Shown piece by piece: positions 46,751 through 58,159 of a stretch of DNA of 64,000 nucleotides. The first letter of the stretch is position 1, and each line of letters begins with the position of its first letter. The DNA lies in assembly GCA_028015205.1 (NCBI GenBank), contig CM051514.1:44284150-44348149 (forward strand), in the 5' to 3' direction. The position numbers and the translations under genes are program-made. Source of the stretch: Mytilisepta virgata (Eukaryota; Mollusca; Bivalvia; Mytilida; Mytilidae). The notes below the pieces were generated by a model. That model worked only from the letters and a program-made list of their open reading frames with translations. It made no database searches and was not told the origin of the DNA.

Positions 46751-47288
46751 ATATTAAAATCTTAACAAACATATAGCTGCCATGAATTATCTCTTGAAGT
46801 TATTATACGGCTATTACTAGATGTTTCTGATTGATGTTTAAATCATGCTTATTGGATGTTGTCCATTGACGCATACCCCATATTTCATTTCATTTTAAGG
46901 ACATGTTCATTTTGACTATCGACATTTTAAGCATTGCGTTTCCTTTGCTTGAAATAATATTAACGAGAGGATAACTAATGTTTCTGTCGACCAAATTTCT
47001 TTCTAAAGAGGAGTGTTGTTTTCTTGACATTTGCTAACAGCGTCGATACTGGAAAGGAAAGCAGTAAAATAACAGGCTTAAAGCAATGATGCTATGGAAA
47101 GGATCAGTGGAATCATCAATCGTAAAATAGCTAACTCAGGCTTAGAGAACCTAAATCTTAAATCGTAAAATAATTGACAAATGGTGCTAATAACCTGAAA
47201 TTATTATCATTTTTTCATTTTTACTAAGAATCATGCACAAATTTATCTGTGGTTTATGTATTGTTGTTTTTTTCAATGAGGTATCGAT

Positions 47289-47344
47289 TCATTTCTTGTT
47301 CCCTGGCAAACCTTGTCCACAACAGCCAACTTTTCTAACGTCGA
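47289..47344 (-). CDS. Peptide gene A, last exon (CC motif)
   Basis: Encodes DVRKVGCCGQGLPGNKK and stop. Only 56 bp. Supported by acceptor TTTTATTTTATAG, correct phase and the adjacent-cysteine motif shared with gene B. Confidence 0.65.
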
Positions 47345-47958
47345 CTATAAAATAAAACGAATATATTATAAAAAAAGAAAAGAAAAACGAAATAAACTTT
47401 TTCATGGAAATAAAACTTGAATTTTGAAAATATTCGATTAATATTTTTTGTTATATTTCGTAAATTCATTGAAATGAGAAAGAAAATATCATGTATATCA
47501 CGAAATGTTGATTATAATCAAACTCACCACAAAATAAGTTATAATGTGATAAAGTTATCTGAAATTTTGAAATTCATACAAATAATTTTAAGTTGTGACA
47601 AAGAAGTAAAAAACTTTTTGAAGTAGAAAAATTGAAAAATTGCTACATGTATTTTGACATTATTTATCTAATCAACTAACGGAATGTTTGCATTCAAAAC
47701 TAAGGGAATTGCAACTACATTTTGGGTCATTAGAGAGCTATCATGCAAAGTCCCTGCATTGTGGAGGTTTTGTGATTATAGTGAATTTGATAGTCATGCA
47801 CTTACTACTTTTTAACACACACATCCCAAGCTCAGAACTGTATTGTTTTCCACGTGGACATTCCTCGTTCTCTCTTAACGTTAGTATATTTAACAGTTGA
47901 TGAATGTGATGAACCATCTGCAGCTTCCTCTTGGAAGTAGTTCTTTGTCCATAAATTT
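47289..47958 (-). CDS. Secreted-type 4-cysteine peptide gene A (two exons found, first exon missing)
   Basis: Exon 47806-47958 (acceptor TTAATTTTTTTATAG, donor AGTA|GTAAGTG) joins exon 47289-47344 (acceptor TTTTATTTTATAG) in phase. The product reads IYGQRTTSKRKLQ, a helical stretch VHHIHQLLNILTLREN, then EECPRGKQYSSELGMCVLKS and IDVRKVGCCGQGLPGNKK with TGA at 47289-47291. Cysteine pattern C-x12-C-x11-C-C. Intron phases (1 and 1) and layout match gene B at 52.1 kb. The first exon should encode a signal peptide and end in phase 1; I did not find it between 48.0 and 52 kb. Alternatively the frame reads through from an ATG at 48016 (MHCSNEHILHTFLLLNFFIE), which would itself supply a signal-like N-terminus. 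No family recognised. Confidence 0.65.
47806..47958 (-). CDS. Peptide gene A, middle exon (propeptide and first two cysteines)
   Basis: Phase 1 in, phase 1 out; 50 full codons. Ends VLKS just after the second cysteine, as gene B's middle exon ends TPP after its second cysteine. Confidence 0.65.
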
Positions 47959-48439
47959 CTATAAAAAAATTAAGCAATAAAAATGTGTGTAAAATATGTT
48001 CATTGGAGCAATGCATTTGGCAAAATGGTGGCATATTTTAAATTTACAACGGGTTCCTCTAGCAATAATAATGCAAATAACAATAAAATCCTAAGATAAT
48101 TTGAACAAAAAGAAGGCACAAGCAATGGGAACACCCCAACAGACTAGTATCGACGTCTCTTTTAAAAGAATAGTAGAATAGGTAACATAGGTTTCAACAA
48201 ACCAGCAAGTTAACGGTGTTTCAGTTCAATATATTTAGTAAACAGTTTATGACATAGTCTCCATACCCTTACGTCTGGAATAAGGGGACATCACTGAGGT
48301 TAAATGTTAATTTATAATGTGCCGCAATGCATTGGTTGTAATGGATTCTGAAACGAATGGTGTCTGGTTTGGTTTCGACAATAATTTGGATGAAAGACCC
48401 GATTGTTCTGCAAAAGGCTGTTCCTAATTTAGGAAGTAG

Positions 48440-49760
48440 TAAACTTCACTAATTAATGATTTCTCTGTCGATGAAAATTTGGACATCTGAGAATCAATAA
48501 TTGATAAGTATGAAGAAACACATACAGTCATTATATGCGGTGACATGAATGGCATTCTGCTTAGAGAAGGAGCAATAGTCATGATTTGAAGCTTAAGAAA
48601 TTTATGATTGAAAATAAGCTGTGTGTCCACCCAGATATGAGTGTCATACAAACTTTCTATCACAATCATGGTAAATCCACCTCTCAGATAGACTACATTT
48701 GCTCAAATGACGATGTGGTTTTAGAAACAACCACTTTGATAGACCATCACCCTATAAATCTGTCTTCACATCTTCCAATTAAGGCTACAGTATAAAAAAC
48801 TCTATAACCAAGCAAAAGGTGAAGAAAAATTTAACAACTTACAAAATGCCATAGGACATGGTGGATAAAAGCACCACAGGATACATTTAGAACTATTTTA
48901 TTAAGTAATCAGGCTAATTTGGATGGGCACAACGTGGATGAGAAATTAAGTTAAATGAACTTTTGCATAAATCAACAGAATATGTGGTACCTAAAAAGAT
49001 TATTAAGTTGAATGGATATAAGCGCAAACCCTCATCAACAGTCAGAAGGCTAATAAGCAGTACTGAATGGGGTAAGGCAGGACGCCCAAGAGATGGAAAT
49101 CCACTCTTCCAAGCCACAAAAAATAAGCAAAAAAAAACCTTAAGGAAACAACAATGAAAAGAAGCATTTATAGAGAGGCAACAATTTTTGGTCAAAATAG
49201 AAAATAGACCAGATGATAAAACATTCTTTCAACTTATAATACGAAACCAATCAGGTATAAAATCGAACATACCAGATTGTATTATGAAAAATGAAAGAGT
49301 AGCTATAACCCCAGATAGTAAAAAAGAAATTTGTGCTGAATACTTTGCTGAGTTGGCTACTGCACAACATAAACCAGAGTTTAATTACATACCGAAAAAT
49401 ATGCAGAATAGAGGGTGAGGATCTACAGCACATACTCACTTATTGTCCTGCATATAATGAATGATCTGCGAAAAACACAGCTGCAATGTATGTAGTAGTA
49501 ACAGTATCAGTAGAGAAAAATGTGATAGACACTATAAATGCTGCAATTATTTGCCAGCTATTGATAGACTGTCAAAGCTCAGTGTATAGACAAATATTGC
49601 CAAGGGATGATACCTTAATACAAGCTATTGAATCAGATCGAGAGAATATTGCTTTAATGTACATATTAGAAGGCTTCATGCAAAAAAAGGTGGTCGGTTT
49701 CTGTGTGACATTAACTTTTAGAAATTTAAGTCCTTTCTTATCAAGTTATTTTAGATTTTA
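48440..49760 (+). pseudogene. Broken LINE fragment (endonuclease and start of reverse transcriptase region)
   Basis: Successive frames read THTVIICGDMNGIL (endonuclease GDxN motif, about 48505-48560), then SQIDYICSNDDVV and NLSSHLPIKATV (the Y-x-L/I...S-D/S-H-x-P motif, about 48680-48790), and FFQLIIRNQSGIKSN with EICAEYFAELAT (linker region, 49215-49360). Frameshifts and stops separate them. Typical of Jockey/CR1/RTE-like non-LTR elements; orientation is plus. Confidence 0.7.
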
Positions 49761-50059
49761 AAGAAGAAATTTTATTTATGGAACATTACCAAGCCTTTTA
49801 AAGCTATATAAACATAATCGAGTCCTCCTAGACTGGAGAGACATACAAAAGAAGAAGAAGAACTCATCAAAGAGTATGTTATTATGGCAATATAAGGGCA
49901 GTTCTCAGGTGGGGAGGGATCTAGTCCGCTGTAAAAAAAAAAAAGTATATTATTTATTCATTTATTTATTTTTTTTGTCGAAAGTTTTTCCTATATTTTT
50001 AGTATTTAAAACTTCTGAGTAAAAAACTGTATCACAACATTTCCTGCAGCGTCCAGATA

Positions 50060-50360
50060 TTTAACATTGCCTGAATTGGTATCAAAGAATTTATCAATGC
50101 CATTGTATCGATACTGTGGCTGGTGGACTTCAAATCCCCGATTTATTAGGGCATGTCTATATAAACTGATATATTAAATTTACTGTTGCAAAAATGTTAT
50201 ATTTTCTGAAATATAAGGAGTATCTCCCTCTCCTTAGATTGTTTTGGCAAATTTGCATTTCATCTTAACCTTTTTGAATTATTGAATTGATTTTCAACAT
50301 CTAAGGCATTTATGTGCATCAAAATTGGTATCAAAGAATTGGTATCAAAGAATTTATTAA
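50060..50360 (+). repeat. Dispersed mussel-type repeat fragments
   Basis: ATTGGTATCAAAGAATTTAT at about 50077 and again twice at 50319-50358, preceded by TTGATTTTCAACATCTAAGG and TGTGCATCA, as in the family copies at 16.7, 19.1 and 27.9 kb. Confidence 0.5.
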
Positions 50361-51089
50361 AATATAAAAATAATACAAATTGAAATTGCAAAATTGGGTC
50401 ATAGTAATGAATAAATACATATATGTAAGATAAAAAGATAAAGAATGATTAAAAAAATAAAGTACAATAAATAATAAATAAATACAAAATAATCGAATAA
50501 AGTTATTGCGTTAAAATAAACCAGGTCCAACTAAGATATATTTTTATATTACCATTGCTTAATGATGAATGTGGATAATTTATATATTTGAAATTTCCAA
50601 CATATAAATATGAACTTAACTGGGCTAAGTATACATACCCCTGGGCATAACATTATCCAAACAAATAAGAAAAACAAACACGGTAATGATAGAAGCAAAC
50701 AACTTTTGCATTCTCTTAGCCAATCAAGTTATGTTATAAATGACACGGTAAAACACCTTTACTCTTCGCGATCAAGTTACGTTATAAAGTGGATTACACG
50801 GTAAAACACCTGTATAGAGTTAAATTAAAAAAAATTATTCAACCCACTTTTGGAGATTTGGTGACTCTTTTGTGTGATAAATTAATTTTGACCAGATTAT
50901 ACTCTGTATAGAAGATGTGTATGTCTGCAGTCTCCTTCAAAGTCGCGGAAAATGATTTGAAATTTAATTACAAATTAGCTGATTACATTAACGATTGACT
51001 AAATATGTTGCATTTTTTGGGAAGAGAGTTGCTGGTGTACTGGTGGTTCTGGAGTAGTGCGAGATTATTCTGGAGTCAAAAGGCCTGTT

Positions 51090-51357
51090 TTAAAATTTGC
51101 TGCTCTTCGCAGCATCACTGCTGTTTGCTGCTCGTGGTGGTCGCTGTTCGTTGCTGCTGCTGCTCAAATTGCTCTTTCCTACTTGTCGCTGCTCAAGACG
51201 CTGCTTTTTGCTGCTCAGATTGCTCTTTCCTACTCATCGCTGCTTTTCGCTGCTCATCACTGCTCTTTATTGCTCATGACTGTACTCACTTCGGTTTTTG
51301 CTGCTGCTGCTAGTGGTCGCTGCAAGACGCTGTTCTTTGCTGTTCATCACTGCTCTA
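51090..51357 (+). repeat. CTG-rich degenerate repeat, left block
   Basis: Variants of TGCTGCTCATCACTGCTCTT, GCTGTTTGCTGCTCGTGG and GACGCTGCTCTTTGCTGCTC follow one another. All three frames stay open for 60-140 codons because stops are rare in such DNA; I do not regard these as genes. Confidence 0.8.
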
Positions 51358-51628
51358 ACCTCAACCCTAACCCGAATCATAACCCTAAACCTAACCCTAA
51401 CTCTAATCCTAACCCTAACTCTAACACTAACCGTACAGTAACCTTACCTCTAACCCTTCTAAATGTAACCATTACCTAACCCTAACCCAAACCCTAACTA
51501 TAACTCTAACCCTAACCTGACCTTTACCCTTACCCCTAACTCTAACCTAACACTAACCCTAACCCCTAACTCTAACCTAACCCTAACCTTAACCCTAACT
51601 CTAACCCTAAGCCTAATCCTAACCTACT
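51358..51628 (+). repeat. Interstitial telomere-like array (CCCTAA)n, degenerate
   Basis: Runs of ACCCTAACCCTAACTCTAAC with CCTAACTCTAAC and CCTTAACC variants. C-rich strand is on plus. Animal telomeres including those of bivalves are TTAGGG. Confidence 0.85.
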
Positions 51629-51830
51629 GTTGCTACTAGTCGCTATTCGTTGCTGCTGCTGCTGCTGCAAGTTGTCGCTGTTGAAGACGCTGCTCTCTGC
51701 TGCTCATCACCCCTCTTTGTTTCTCATTACTATACGCACGTGCTCATTTTGCTGCTGCTACTTCTTGTCGCTGTTCGTTGCTGCTGCTGCTAGTGGTCTC
51801 TGTTCAAGGCCCTGCTCTTTGCTTCCTCGT
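51629..51830 (+). repeat. CTG-rich degenerate repeat, right block
   Basis: Same phrases and same orientation as the left block: GCTGCTGCTGCTGCAAG, GACGCTGCTCTCTGCTGCTC, CTGCTGCTGCTAGTGGTC. Confidence 0.8.
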
Positions 51831-52120
51831 CTTAAACGTGCGAAAAATAATGGGAATGTGTCCTTGTTGACCTTGTAAGCTTTTTTTCACACGTTAGTTG
51901 TACACAAAATTTAATCTTCAATATCTGAAATATTAAATCATATTTAATAGAATGGAGTTTATTATGAAACCAGCAGGTTAATTTTACAAGTCATTTGCCA
52001 GTCGATTGCATCTGTGGAGAAGAATTAATTTGTGTTTGTACCATTTTTCAGTTGATACATTGAGTATTTGATGAACGCAGCAGGTTTTTTGGAGTAAAAT
52101 TTTAGAATCATAACTTAAAG

Positions 52121-52196
52121 ATGAGTTGTCATGGATTAATCGTAGTATTGTTTATGTTATTGTATTTTCAGTTCGGAATATCTCGGTACATTCCTA
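52121..52196 (+). CDS. Peptide gene B exon 1 (signal peptide)
   Basis: Twenty-five codons plus one base from ATG. The exon probably begins at 52052, after acceptor TACCATTTTTCAG, so an untranslated first exon lies further upstream. Confidence 0.65.
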
Positions 52197-54653
52197 GTAA
52201 GTTATTATATGTATAGATAGAAAGTTACTTAGGCCAAACCAAAATGATCTTTAGTTCTTTGGAATATGTAAATTTTACGAAAAACAATTTTGCCCCCTCA
52301 TTTTGCAAAAATCCTGAAAATTCCCCCAAATTCTTCATATTTCAAGAAATTAAAAATAAAATGTGTTCGCCAGCTCCTAAAATATTGTAAAAATGGGGGA
52401 TTTTTTGCAATTTTATTTAAAAATTTTTGCCGCACGTAAATTTGATCTTCGCCCAAAAAAAACCAACAAGTTTTCAAGAAAAATCAAATTAAATTAAAAT
52501 TTCGCTCACTTGCACAGATTTTTGCAATCCAAAATTCCAAAGAACGAACAAGTACTTTGGGGTTACCTTATGTATCAAAGGTTTCAAATCGGCGAGAAAA
52601 CGTTAAAATGAAACAATATATTCATATTTGTACAAAGCAATTCTTATAGCCTCGAGCAATGATAATGATTTTAGAAAAATCTTAATTCACTAAGCAATTA
52701 AGTATATAATTATGTAAATTATTATTATATAATAAATAATATTTATACAATTGTGTCCTCCATGGGGGCTAGGATCAGATTTGAAATAGAAAGGCAGGAC
52801 CAGGATTTTGTCAAAATAAAAAGAATCACTTTAAGTGAGAAAAAAAATGCGGGACATGTGTCAATCAGGAAATGTTTTGGTATAAATGAAAAGAAAAATT
52901 TAGGCCGCAATAGCGGCCGAAAAAAATTAAGGACCAAAAATTTCGACGAAAAAATAGGCAGGATCAAATATCTGATCCTAGCCCCTCCTCGCCATAAAAA
53001 TCAAACGGTTGGTCTCTTATAGGATGGTTGCAATCGAAACGAAATCACATAAAATCGCCACGTCATATGCGATCGGGTGTTTTATAAACATATGCATGAA
53101 TAATATTGAAAAAATTCTTACCTGAAAAATAAAAGTGTAAAATATCATCACTTCTATCGTTTGCCTGTTCTAATTTTCTGTTTAGAATTTATTCACCATG
53201 ATCTTTATCTTTCCACACAGATGGCAAGACTTTGATCCAGTTAAAGCAAAATATTAACATCTTAAGCATGCTCAAAGCCGTTATAGCTAGAGAAAAATGT
53301 CCAAATGGATGGTCTTGGAATCCTAAAACCAATGAATGCACACCACCAAGTAAGTTTACGTTTGTAGACGTTTTGTTATTTATTCATATATCAAATGGAC
53401 TGGCATCAAAAGACCTTGCAGTTTAGTTGGAGCTTTGACAACGGACGAGAAGGCAGCAACAAAACATGAAAAATGTAATTTCAAAAAGTAGATAAAAAAA
53501 TCTCCTTTAATTTCGGTAACTTTTTATTTATTTATGGTTTTTATCATAATAAGTAGTAAAAAAGGGAAACGTCGGCCATGTGTTTTTTTAATATTGTAGT
53601 AGATAAGTTAATACGAAAGCATAAAAAAATACAACCTTATTGTACGGGCATGTTTTCGGAGCAATTATATTTACATGTAAGAGTGAGTTCAAGAATAAAA
53701 CAAAAAAACTGCAACCAGAGAATAAATAGATGGACAGACGGAGTAAATTGCTGATGTTACTAACTTAATGACAATTAAATGTGATAATATGTGAAGGTAT
53801 ACGGGTAAGCAATAATAGGACAACAACTCAGCTTTTTAATAGTACGAAAAGGGTGTGGGGTAAAATCTCATAAGACAAATATCCAATATACAAAATAACG
53901 AAGATCATAGAAAGAAGGTACAATTTAACCTTCAACAACGTGCAGAACTCGTATTGGATGGAAAGCTCCCTAAAAATAAATAGAGTGTTCACTAGTTTTC
54001 GAACAGAAACTTCCTACCCCCTCCAAAATGAATAAAACAAATTGTCCGAAAGCACTATCTGATTGAGAAGCCCTACTTCCCAACCCATTTAAATTAAAAG
54101 CCAAACATACAAATTAGACAAGACACTAAACAGGTTCCTGAATTGGGTCAGGCCTAAAAAATGTGGTGTTAAATTGGTCTCATGGATTGCAACCTGCCGC
54201 TTGTCTGTTCATGTGGTATATATATATCAACAAAAGACCTAGAAACACAAAAGAAACGTACAAAAATTCGGTACGATAAAGCAAGTAATTCCTGAAGCAA
54301 AAAGCACATTGTAACAGTTAAGAACAACAAATTAAAAGCCTGCATGAAGGATGCCCGAATTAAACTGACAAATAGCTAAATCCACAGACTCCACCAATCA
54401 AATGGTCATACAGTGAAACACTAGGAGATCTGCCGTTGACATTCGGAAGATTTTAGACCCCAGTATATTGAACACATCGAAATCAATACCTAGGGTGAAT
54501 ACATGATTTTCTCGCCTTCCTTGTTGAGCAACATCCTGTACAACAGAACAAACACTTTATAATGAACAGCGCTGATTACTTGTTATCTATTTATCTATCA
54601 TATGTTTTTATTTTGTAGATAAGGCATGTTGCAATGGTGGAGTTGGGAGGTAG
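52121..54653 (+). CDS. Secreted-type 4-cysteine peptide gene B, complete, three exons (79 aa)
   Basis: Exons 52121-52196, 53221-53349 and 54619-54653; donors CCTA|GTAAGT and CCAA|GTAAGT, acceptors TTTCCACACAG and TTATTTTGTAG; both introns phase 1, total 240 bp ending in TAG. Exon 1 begins MSCHGLIVVLFMLLYFQFG, a clear signal peptide. Residues 26-51 form a propeptide-like helix (TLIQLKQNINILSMLKAVIA, then REK). The C-terminus is CPNGWSWNPKTNEC, TPPNKA, CC, NGGVGR, cysteines at 52, 65, 72, 73. The final GR could be an amidation signal. CPxG-x-x-W-N-P-x-T-x-x-C looks like the Cys4-Cys5 hairpin of peritrophin-A chitin-binding domains. Gene A (47.3 kb, minus) is a divergent relative. Function unknown; secreted host-defence or matrix peptide are possibilities. 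Confidence 0.7.
52765..52988. mobile_element. MITE in intron 1 of peptide gene B
   Basis: GGGGCTAGGATCAGAT at 52766 and its complement ATCTGATCCTAGCCCC near 52969 form inverted ends; the middle has GGCCGCAATAGCGGCC. An open frame of 89 codons (52753-53022) crosses it but has no domain and is repeat-derived. Confidence 0.7.
53221..53349 (+). CDS. Peptide gene B exon 2 (propeptide and first two cysteines)
   Basis: Starts with two bases completing Asn, 42 codons, ends one base into the next Asn. Long intron-read-through frame upstream is not needed. Confidence 0.7.
54619..54653 (+). CDS. Peptide gene B exon 3 (CC motif and stop)
   Basis: Thirty-five bases encoding N-KACCNGGVGR and TAG. Recognisable only through phase and the acceptor TATTTTGTAG. 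Confidence 0.65.
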
Positions 54654-55103
54654 AATGGAAAGTTTTTGTTTCAGTTATATCAATGGGACAATGGAATGTA
54701 TTTTCATCGACTTAAAAAACGAATCTTATTATTACTTGAAAAAATACCAATGCTGTGGGCTAATTAAAATATTAAGTTTAACTGTGCTTATTCGCTGTTA
54801 CTGAGTTTATTTTTCCCATTCAGTTGACCAATGCATAACTAACCAAATAATACTAAATTTGGCCTGAAAAAAAAAATTAAAAAAACTTTTCAAATGACAG
54901 AAGCAACAGGTCTCACGTATGCCGACTGTTTTTATTGCACATATTGAACAATGTGTAAATGGAGGAATTTTGTATATTTAATTTGAATTGAAGGGATGCT
55001 TTCAATTTCTCAAAATTTTCGGACAAAAAAAGACCTCGCAAACTCTACTGTAATATATTCATCTGTAAATAACGTAGATTTAAGCAGACATCAGAATCTT
55101 GAG

Positions 55104-55124
55104 AAAAAAAAAAAAAAAAAAAAC
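55104..55124 (+). repeat. Poly(A) tract
   Basis: About 20 consecutive A in intergenic DNA; no retrotransposon body recognised directly upstream. Confidence 0.7.
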
Positions 55125-55720
55125 CGCACAACTTTAAGATTGATCGGTAAATTCTACTCATATTTTCAACCGTATTAGATGGTAATATACTCTTTTGAAA
55201 TACCGTTACACCTTTAATTTGTGACAGGTTAATTCAATGTACAATATGTGGTGATTTTGTAACTATGCTGTGAAAACACTTTTTAAATTATACTTTTTAG
55301 TTGCAGCAGATGGGTATGACGTAAAGACGTGAATTAAAACTTAATTACAAACGAATTAAAATATTTCGTTATTAAAATTAGCGATTAAAAATTTAAATGA
55401 AAAAATAAATTGAAATACATTGTAAATTAATAAAACACATTTCACCTCATGGGAAAAAAGTTTTCTGAATATCATATTAAGTTCGAAATCGTCACGATTT
55501 CTATGCCAATGTTGTTATAATGAAAGTTCACAACAAATACTTGTAGGATATTATATGTATTAACACTATAATGTTTTTAATCCATAACTTACTATCAATT
55601 CTCGTCAAATGGTTTAGTGCATCATTACTTTTTTTTAATTTATGACTTGCACACGAACCCTGGTATCACATGCTGGGTCGTTTATATTTGAACTCTTTAA
55701 AATTGACGGTCAGTAACGTT

Positions 55721-55980
55721 TAGTTTGTTTGTTTAGTTGGGGTTTTACGCCGTTTTCAGCACATTTGGCTATTTCGCGGCGGCTAGTTTTTATTGGTGGA
55801 GGAAGCCGGAGTACCCGGAGAAAACCACCGACCTTCGGTAGGAAAATTGGCAATCCTTGTCAATTAAGATTGGAGTCGAACACAACCCGCCACCGGTGAG
55901 ATTCGAACTCGCAACCACATCGTTGACAAGCTAGTGATCATTAGTTATGACGAACTACCTAGACCACTCGGCCACCGGCT
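55721..55980 (-). mobile_element. tRNA-derived SINE (MetaSINE/V-SINE-like core)
   Basis: On the minus strand it starts AGCCGGTGGCCGAGTGGTCT (A box, Leu/Ser-tRNA-like head), with GCGAGTTCGAATCTCACC as B box. It continues with GGTGGTTTTCTCCGGGTACT then CCGGCTTCCTCCACCA, the conserved core seen in the MetaSINE superfamily of invertebrates, and ends in a short AAACAAAC tail. About 260 bp and apparently full length. Confidence 0.85.
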
Positions 55981-56156
55981 TTCTGTTACAAAAACAACTG
56001 GTCGCCAAGATGATTGCATTCTGTTTCTCCCTCGTACATAGGGTGTCATCCCGATTGTCCCACTTATAATCCCTTATATAAATATACTAACTATGGAATG
56101 TAGTGTTAGTACTTATATTTATCTCTGATAAAGATTACCTGTAATACCAGATAATT

Positions 56157-56525
56157 ATGACAGGGTATGTTGCTCCTAACTTGGAGTCATCCTTATTAAA
56201 GTTTTATGGACGTCATCTCGACTTGGTTGACAGGTATGAAAAAAACCGTGTCCAAAATGAAAATGTTCAATTGATTTTATCGCTTCCTCATACCGGATTG
56301 GACATGGGCAGCATGGCAGGTGTCCTGCAGGAAGCAAAGACGGCTTACATTACCGGAACCTACCCCCGGTTTTTCGGCGGGGTCCATGTTGGTCATATGT
56401 GTTTAGTTTTTAATTGTAGTGCATGTATTGTTTTGGTCTTGTCTTCGTTGTTCTCCTGAGATTTTAGATTTCCACCCCCACCCTTCGAATACCCCTTTGG
56501 TATTTCTTTACTTTACTTATAAGTC
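56157..56525 (+). repeat. Dispersed repeat with pol-like coding remnant (longest copy)
   Basis: An open frame reads YVAPNLESSLLKFYGRHLDL then VDRYEKNRVQ, GLDMGSMAGVLQEAKTAY and TYPRFFGG before the non-coding tail (TGTAGTGCATGTATTGTTTT...TTGGTATTTCTTTACTTTAC). Other copies are at 32195-32520, 19558-19712 and 35510-35672. The peptide resembles a C-terminal tail of retroelement polyproteins common in mussels (recall); a genuine host gene is unlikely given the repeats. Confidence 0.6.
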
Positions 56526-57139
56526 TTCAAGTGTTTAATCTCTTTAAATCAAATGATCATTTCGCTAGTCTCAAGATGGATTTTGACGTTTTGTGTCATA
56601 TTTTTTACTAATTGAAATTACAAATAAGCATTTAAGATTATAATTTTATATGAAAGGATGAAACATTACTTGTTGAAATAAATTATTTACTTAAAATTCT
56701 TATTTTGAAAAAAATATATTTCACTTATGCATCTGTATGTATTTTAAGAGCTAATGGCATTTTGGTTATGAGTACTTCTTGTTTAAAATAACTTTGGTTT
56801 TTGGTCCTCCAAATGTTTCGGTTTTAATGCTTCTGATGAGAAGTAACTCCTTGACATGCGTCGTATACAGCATAGTATAAATTTACTATATCTAATATTA
56901 ATATCTTTGGATTGTTATTTTGAATATTAATATGAATACAAGCTCTTAATCTTAGTAATCCATTAAAGGAAGCGATATTTTGGAAAGGGGCAAGTTCAAC
57001 CACTAGAGTTTGTACAGAACAAGTTAGGCAAGTGAAGTTTTGTTTTAGGAGGTCATAACTGCATTGTAGAGAATAAAAGTAACAACCGAGTCTACTAGAG
57101 TACCCACGTGTCCCGCTACTGTGACACACATGAAGGACC

Positions 57140-57400
57140 ACCAACCATCTAGAAGGATGGCATAACAAAATCAAGAAGAATGTCCAGCGAGCACACCCGA
57201 ACATCTACACATCGAAATCCTACAGAAGTCACACGCATCCACAAAATGTAGCATCATCACTGTGTGGCAGGAGAAACCTGCCCACCCAGATGCCGCCGCT
57301 AGAGCTATAGACGCAAGACTACAACCACTGATACCAACAAGGACTCATCGACTCAGATCACTATTCCGACGTAGTATCTCGTCAACTTCACATACATTGT
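57140..57400 (+). pseudogene. MULE-like transposase C-terminal remnant
   Basis: TNHLEGWHNKIKKNVQRAHP (57141-57200) matches the 'N-N-x-x-E-G-W-H-x-x-x-x-x-x-x-x-x-x-H-P-N' pattern of MULE transposases. After frameshifts the sequence continues ARAIDARLQPL and RYQQGLIDSDHYSDVVSRQL. Two frameshifts separate the pieces, so it is dead. The last piece recurs in both copies of the duplication at 59.5-61.3 kb. Confidence 0.6.
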
Positions 57401-57851
57401 AGGTTGATTAATTTTTATCTGTATATTGTGTTTGATTTATCTGTCTTTTGTGTTTGATTTATGTGTATATTGTTTTCATGTGTGTCATGCACTTGATGAG
57501 TATTGTCTTTCATTAATTGTTTAATATGTTTATAATTGACTCTTAGTGCTAGTAAAAATGAGAAACCATAAAGTATATTCTTCATTTTTTTTTCTACCTT
57601 AATTACAAAAAAAAAAATCATTATCAACTCGAACTGAACAACAAAACTTCAAAAAATTCAAATTTGTTGAAGAACACAAATTATTATGACTCACTCATCA
57701 TATACATTTAGGTAAAATGTATTTACAAAATATGAAATATAGTCTATAGCTTACTTACCCACCATACAGGTATTTAATGCAATTTTAGACCATACTATTA
57801 CATGGTCAATGATTCCCTGGAAGTTTTTGTTTATGTAACATTTGTTCTATT
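57329..57851 (+). repeat. Older copy of the 59.5/60.5-kb repeat unit (3' part)
   Basis: GATACCAACAAGGACTCATC through CTGGAAGTTTTTGTTTATG matches 59824-60280 and 60803-61258 with more differences and a 70-bp extra at 57395-57440. Confidence 0.8.
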
Positions 57852-58131
57852 TTTGCGGGAAATCGCATTGAAACAAAATGATCTAAATTGATATGAGCTA
57901 AATATTGTTGAAAAATAGTAAATTATGTAACAACTCTTTTGAGATTTATCTTGAAAATTGTGATTAAATTTAAATGTTAAATTTTAACACCTAAATATAT
58001 TATTCTGAAAAGCAAACCAATTGTTAAAATTCTGATATTTGCCACTAGTTTTGTTTTCATTTAGCATCTTATTTATTCTTTTTTGTTATTTTAATTTGCC
58101 CTTTACTTTTTTGATGATTTATTTTTATTTT

Positions 58132-58159
58132 TTATTTTTTTTTTGGGGGGGGGGGGGTC
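58132..58159 (+). repeat. Homopolymer T-run followed by G-run
   Basis: About ten T then about thirteen G. The exact length in such runs is error-prone; a G-run of this size could form a quadruplex. Confidence 0.8.

Noticed and set aside
47417..47626. 69-codon plus-strand frame within peptide gene A
   Set aside because: Lies in the gene A intron on the opposite strand; composition typical of AT-rich chance frames.
51005..51878. Several 60-140 codon frames rich in Leu/Cys/Ala/Ser
   Set aside because: Translations of CTG-rich and telomere-like repeats in all three frames.
52753..53022. 89-codon basic frame
   Set aside because: Coincides with a MITE having inverted ends and lies in an intron of peptide gene B.
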